Assembly: GCA_002405875.1 (NCBI GenBank)
Contig: DHMR01000102.1
Coordinates: forward strand, 1-8,741
Source: a bacterium UBA4637
GTDB taxonomy: Bacteria; Bacteroidota; Bacteroidia; Bacteroidales; Bacteroidaceae
Direction of reading: 5' to 3'
Length of the DNA: 8,741 bases
The notes under the pieces are model-generated. The model saw only the letters and a program-made list of their open reading frames with translations. It did not search any database and was not told where the DNA came from. Below are positions 6,778 through 8,741 of the stretch, in pieces. How positions within the stretch are numbered: position 1 is the first letter of the stretch; each line of letters begins with the position of its first letter. Both the position numbers and the translations under genes were made by a program.

Positions 6778-6809
6778 CATATTTTGATTTTCGTGCCTTG
6801 ATATTTGGT
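6778..6809 (-). promoter_or_regulatory. Candidate regulator (RhaR-like) binding region upstream of rhaB
   Basis: On the minus strand, ACCAAATATCAA (6809-6798) is identical to an element upstream of rhaD. Three bases later comes ACGAAAATCAAAATATG, a related half-site that shares ACGAA-N3-CAAAA with the rhaD region and most of its length with 7966-7985 upstream of susC. The pair ends about 24 bp before the -7 element, overlapping the zone where an AraC-type activator would touch RNA polymerase. Function is inferred. Confidence 0.4.
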
Positions 6810-6816
6810 TAAAGCC

Positions 6817-6863
6817 AAAAAAAACGTCCAACAACCGGCGGGTGCTCCCTGTTGTTGGACGTT
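6817..6863 (-). terminator. Intrinsic terminator of the AraC-family regulator gene
   Basis: A perfect 13-bp stem (6823-6835 with 6851-6863, AACGTCCAACAAC on the plus strand) closes a 15-nt loop that contains a further GGG/CCC pairing. On the minus strand it is followed by an 8-T run (6824-6817). It sits 48 bp past the regulator stop codon, so the regulator and the rhaB operon are separate transcripts. The plus-strand side lacks a good T run. Confidence 0.9.
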
Positions 6864-6910
6864 ATACTTTATATTGAGTTTTTTCTATTTTTTTGGGGGA
6901 TGTTTCACAT

Positions 6911-7786
6911 TTATCGGCTCATGTTTCTGAATTCGGAAGGTTTCATGCCCGTCTGGCTCTTAAACTTCGATGAAAAGTAGTCTGGCGACTCGAAGTTGAG
7001 GCGGTAGGCTATCTCCTTGATGCTCTCGTCTGTAGTAGACAGCAATTCCTTGGCTCTTTGCAATCGAAGGCTTTGTTGGTACATGGCAGGGGCGAATCCC
7101 GTGTGCTCCTTGAAGAGCTTTCGGAACGATGAGTAGCTGATGCCTAAATCTTGAGCAATCTTCTGGATGGTCAGACTGTCTTCCAGCGACTCTCTGATTC
7201 GAAGTCGTGCCTTGTTGATCATATCGACATGTATCGAGTCCTTGTTGAGAATGATGTTTCTCTCCAGAGAATACATGACACCGATGAGGTGGTTCACGAT
7301 GCCTGCAAGAGTCTGCTGGGAGTAAGCTGCCTCAGCTTGTGCGGTCTTGTATGCTTCCTCAAACAGGCTGATGATCTCATTGCTGTATCCAACATGATAG
7401 ATAGGTTTTTCAGGCGACAAGAAACCATGCTTGACTCGGTCGTCGATGTTCTTTCCCTTGAACCCAATCCAATAGCTCTTCCACCCTTTTTGGATGGAAG
7501 GTCGATAGGTGTGCCATTCTCCTGGAAAAAGCAGGAAAATGTCTCCCGTCTTGATGGTGGTCTTCTTGCAATGGGTAGATTCAAAGATGCCTTCTCCTTC
7601 TGGTTGGTATAGGAGTTGGTATTCGTCGAGCGTTCTTCCTTTTTGTACGTCGAAGTAGTATCCATCAGCATGTCCTTTGGTGGGATAGTCTTCGAAAGGT
7701 TTGATTTCCTCTTTTCCCACGGTACTGATGGTCAGCCCCCAGAGGGCATCTCGTTCTGTCGCTAATAAATACTTGCTAGTTTGCAT
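6911..7786 (-). CDS. AraC-family transcriptional activator, probable rhamnose regulator (RhaR-like)
   Basis: The 291-residue product has the usual two-part AraC layout. About residues 40-115 form a cupin-like sugar-sensing domain (TIKTGDIFLLFPGEWHTYRP and GWKSYWIGFKG), and about 192-290 form the DNA-binding domain. The first helix-turn-helix is near 205-226 (LTIQKIAQDLGISYSSFRKLFK) and the second near 254-277 (ESIKEIAYRLNFESPDYFSSKF), ending in the family's FKSQTGMKPSEFR. It lies directly upstream of the rhaB operon, like RhaR in B. thetaiotaomicron, the known positive regulator of rhamnose use there. L-rhamnose as inducer and the rhaB, rhaD and susC promoters as targets are inferred. The gene has its own promoter and terminator. 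No in-frame ATG exists between the -7 element and this start. Confidence 0.9.
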   Translation of the reverse strand: MQTSKYLLATERDALWGLTISTVGKEEIKPFEDYPTKGHADGYYFDVQKGRTLDEYQLLYQPEGEGIFESTHCKKTTIKTGDIFLLFPGEWHTYRPSIQKGWKSYWIGFKGKNIDDRVKHGFLSPEKPIYHVGYSNEIISLFEEAYKTAQAEAAYSQQTLAGIVNHLIGVMYSLERNIILNKDSIHVDMINKARLRIRESLEDSLTIQKIAQDLGISYSSFRKLFKEHTGFAPAMYQQSLRLQRAKELLSTTDESIKEIAYRLNFESPDYFSSKFKSQTGMKPSEFRNMSR

Positions 7787-7824
7787 ACTTTCTTTATTCT
7801 GAGATTTAATTCTAAAGTTGCGTG

Positions 7825-7832
7825 CAAATTTA
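7825..7832 (-). promoter_or_regulatory. Promoter -7 element for the AraC-family regulator
   Basis: On the minus strand this reads TAAATTTG followed by C, an exact TAnnTTTG match. It predicts a start near 7818 and a leader of about 31 nt. A run of seven T lies immediately upstream. Confidence 0.55.
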
Positions 7833-8031
7833 CAAAAAAAGTCCTATACCTTATTATATTATATATTAAAAGAGCTAAAAATGGATGAAAAAGAAGATTA
7901 AATTCAATTAATAAGCCGAACAAATGAGAATAAGTCATAATTTTAATTAATAAAAAGGTTTGATACACGCAAAATGAACGATATGACAAATTCTATAGGC
8001 GCTCGGTCAAATAATGTAGGGTAAAAAGATG

Positions 8032-8062
8032 GGTAAATCGTACTTTTGCATCGAAATTTCGA
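8032..8062 (+). promoter_or_regulatory. Distal susC promoter module with start-site palindrome
   Basis: GGTAAAT (8032-8038) is followed directly by CGTACTTTTGC, whose TACTTTTG (8041-8048) fits the -7 consensus. The perfect 12-bp palindrome TCGAAATTTCGA (8051-8062) begins two bases after it, covering the predicted start site near 8055. A repressor or other dimeric protein bound there could block initiation; this is inference. Transcripts from here would have a leader of about 150 nt. Confidence 0.45.
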
Positions 8063-8124
8063 ATGATAGTCCGCGATGTTGAATAATTTTCCTTATCGTT
8101 GTACAATATTACAATTATAAATTA

Positions 8125-8145
8125 GGTAAATAATGCGTAATTTTG
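8125..8145 (+). promoter_or_regulatory. Proximal susC promoter module
   Basis: GGTAAAT (8125-8131), AATG, then CGTAATTTTGC: TAATTTTG at 8138-8145 is an exact -7 match. It predicts a start near 8152 and a leader of about 54 nt. It repeats the distal module 97 bp upstream, apart from a 4-bp insertion and one base in the -7 spacer. Confidence 0.55.
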
Positions 8146-8205
8146 CGGTGCGAATCTACCAAAGATTATTGCTAATGAACTATATGAACTAAAAACAATA
8201 TAAAC

Positions 8206-8741
8206 ATGAACAGCAAGCTATTTAAAAAGAGTTCGGCTTTGCCAGCATCTTTGTTTTGTACAGCATTGATGCTTGCACCTCTTTCTGGGGGGGCAGGCTT
8301 AGCTAAGGCAAATACGACCGTTGCCCAACAGGCTGGTGTTATCAAGGGTGTTGTGCTTGATAGCAATGGCGAGCCTGTCATCGGAGCGAGTGTCGTGATC
8401 ATAGGTCAGAGTGCCACCCAAGGCACAGTGACCGACTTTGATGGTAATTTCAGCCTCCATGTGAAGCCGGGTACGCAGTTGAAGATTAGTTATGTCGGCT
8501 GTGTAACCCAAACCGTTGCAGCCAAGGATGGCATGAAGGTTACCTTGAAGGATGAGGCTACGTCCTTGAAGGCAGTCGAGGTTGTTGCATACGGTGTACA
8601 GAAAAAAGTAACCGTAACGGGTGCCCTCTCCAGCGTGAAGAGCGAGGACTTGGTTCGTACCCCTGTGGGCAACGTCAACAATGTGCTCGGTGGTCAGCTC
8701 TCGGGTGTCACCACCGTACAATATTCTGGTGAGCCGGGAAG
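8206..8741 (+). CDS. SusC-like TonB-dependent outer-membrane receptor, N-terminal part (truncated by window edge)
   Basis: The first 178 codons are visible and the frame runs off the right edge. SusC proteins form the outer-membrane barrel that, with a SusD lipoprotein lid, takes up oligosaccharides using TonB energy. Residues 1-36 are a signal peptide (basic KLFKK, hydrophobic core, cleavage likely after AKA at 34-36). About residues 44-118 match the carboxypeptidase-D regulatory-like domain of the family (GVIKGVVLDSNGEPVIGASV, then GTVTDFDGNFSL). A TonB-box-like VEVVAYG at 124-130 leads into the plug domain (QKKVTVTGALSSV, then LGGQLSGV). No STN domain precedes it, so signalling through an anti-sigma factor is unlikely and control by the neighbouring AraC protein is more plausible. 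A susD gene would be expected just outside. The glycan is unknown; one containing rhamnose is inferred. A G7 run sits in the signal-peptide codons. Confidence 0.93.
   Translation, partial: MNSKLFKKSSALPASLFCTALMLAPLSGGAGLAKANTTVAQQAGVIKGVVLDSNGEPVIGASVVIIGQSATQGTVTDFDGNFSLHVKPGTQLKISYVGCVTQTVAAKDGMKVTLKDEATSLKAVEVVAYGVQKKVTVTGALSSVKSEDLVRTPVGNVNNVLGGQLSGVTTVQYSGEPG

Larger units (their letters stand above)
7787..8205. other. Divergent regulatory region between the AraC-family regulator and susC
   Basis: This 419-bp AT-rich gap holds no convincing gene. The left part has the regulator promoter. The middle, about 7840-7960, is very AT-rich with no motif that I recognise. From 7957 on come GGTTTGATAC (7957-7966), a segment resembling the rhaB upstream half-site (7966-7985), and two promoter-like modules with -7 elements at 8041 and 8138. 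A 12-bp palindrome follows the first module. Confidence 0.7.

Noticed and set aside
7762..7989. 75-codon frame on the minus strand overlapping the start of the regulator gene
   Set aside because: It overlaps the regulator's start codon and promoter, has AT-rich low-complexity composition and no recognisable motif; it reads as non-coding leader.
8099..8106. TTGTACAA palindrome between the two susC promoter modules
   Set aside because: Eight-base palindromes are expected by chance in a region this AT-rich, and nothing else supports a site.
8299..8721. 140-codon open frame antisense to susC
   Set aside because: The plus strand gives a clear SusC N-terminus over the same bases.

Overview
The window looks like a chromosomal carbohydrate-utilisation locus from a Bacteroidota bacterium, most likely a Prevotella/Segatella-type gut or rumen anaerobe. 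Three things point there: TAnnTTTGC promoter -7 elements in front of every transcription unit, start codons with A-rich leaders and no clear Shine-Dalgarno sequence, and a SusC-type TonB-dependent outer-membrane receptor with the usual carboxypeptidase-regulatory-like N-terminal domain. Genus is inferred from general gene style, not from any marker gene.

Layout from left to right. (1) 1-1043, minus strand: N-terminal 347 residues of a secreted glycoside hydrolase family 2 enzyme, cut by the window edge. (2) 1044-1308: divergent promoter region. (3) 1309-2118, plus strand: rhaD, rhamnulose-1-phosphate aldolase. (4) 2235-2268: hairpin terminator shared by the convergent rhaD and rhaM. (5) 6701 down to 2298, minus strand: an operon in the order rhaB (rhamnulokinase), rhaA/rhaI (L-rhamnose isomerase), rhaT (L-rhamnose/H+ symporter), rhaM (L-rhamnose mutarotase). 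Its gaps are about 90-110 bp and each holds a repeat or hairpin. (6) 6823-6863: strong intrinsic terminator separating this operon from (7) 6911-7786, minus strand: an AraC-family activator resembling the RhaR of Bacteroides thetaiotaomicron. (8) 7787-8205: large divergent regulatory region with two tandem promoter-like modules. (9) 8206-8741, plus strand: first 178 residues of a SusC-like receptor, cut by the right edge.

Together the genes make an almost complete L-rhamnose pathway. RhaT imports rhamnose, RhaM interconverts its anomers, RhaA makes L-rhamnulose, RhaB phosphorylates it and RhaD splits it to dihydroxyacetone phosphate plus L-lactaldehyde. The flanking GH2 enzyme and SusC receptor suggest that the sugar is freed from a rhamnose-containing glycan, for example a pectic or bacterial polysaccharide. 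No lactaldehyde reductase or dehydrogenase is present in the window.

The enzymes are known families. The less ordinary content is regulatory: a 12-nt element shared by the rhaB and rhaD promoters with a related half-site beside each, a repeated promoter module with a start-site palindrome before susC, a large heptamer-repeat hairpin between rhaA and rhaT, and an intra-operon hairpin whose one imperfect position is a G-U pair only on the transcribed strand. I see no CRISPR array, tRNA, rRNA, insertion sequence or phage gene, and no evidence of a wholly new enzymatic system.
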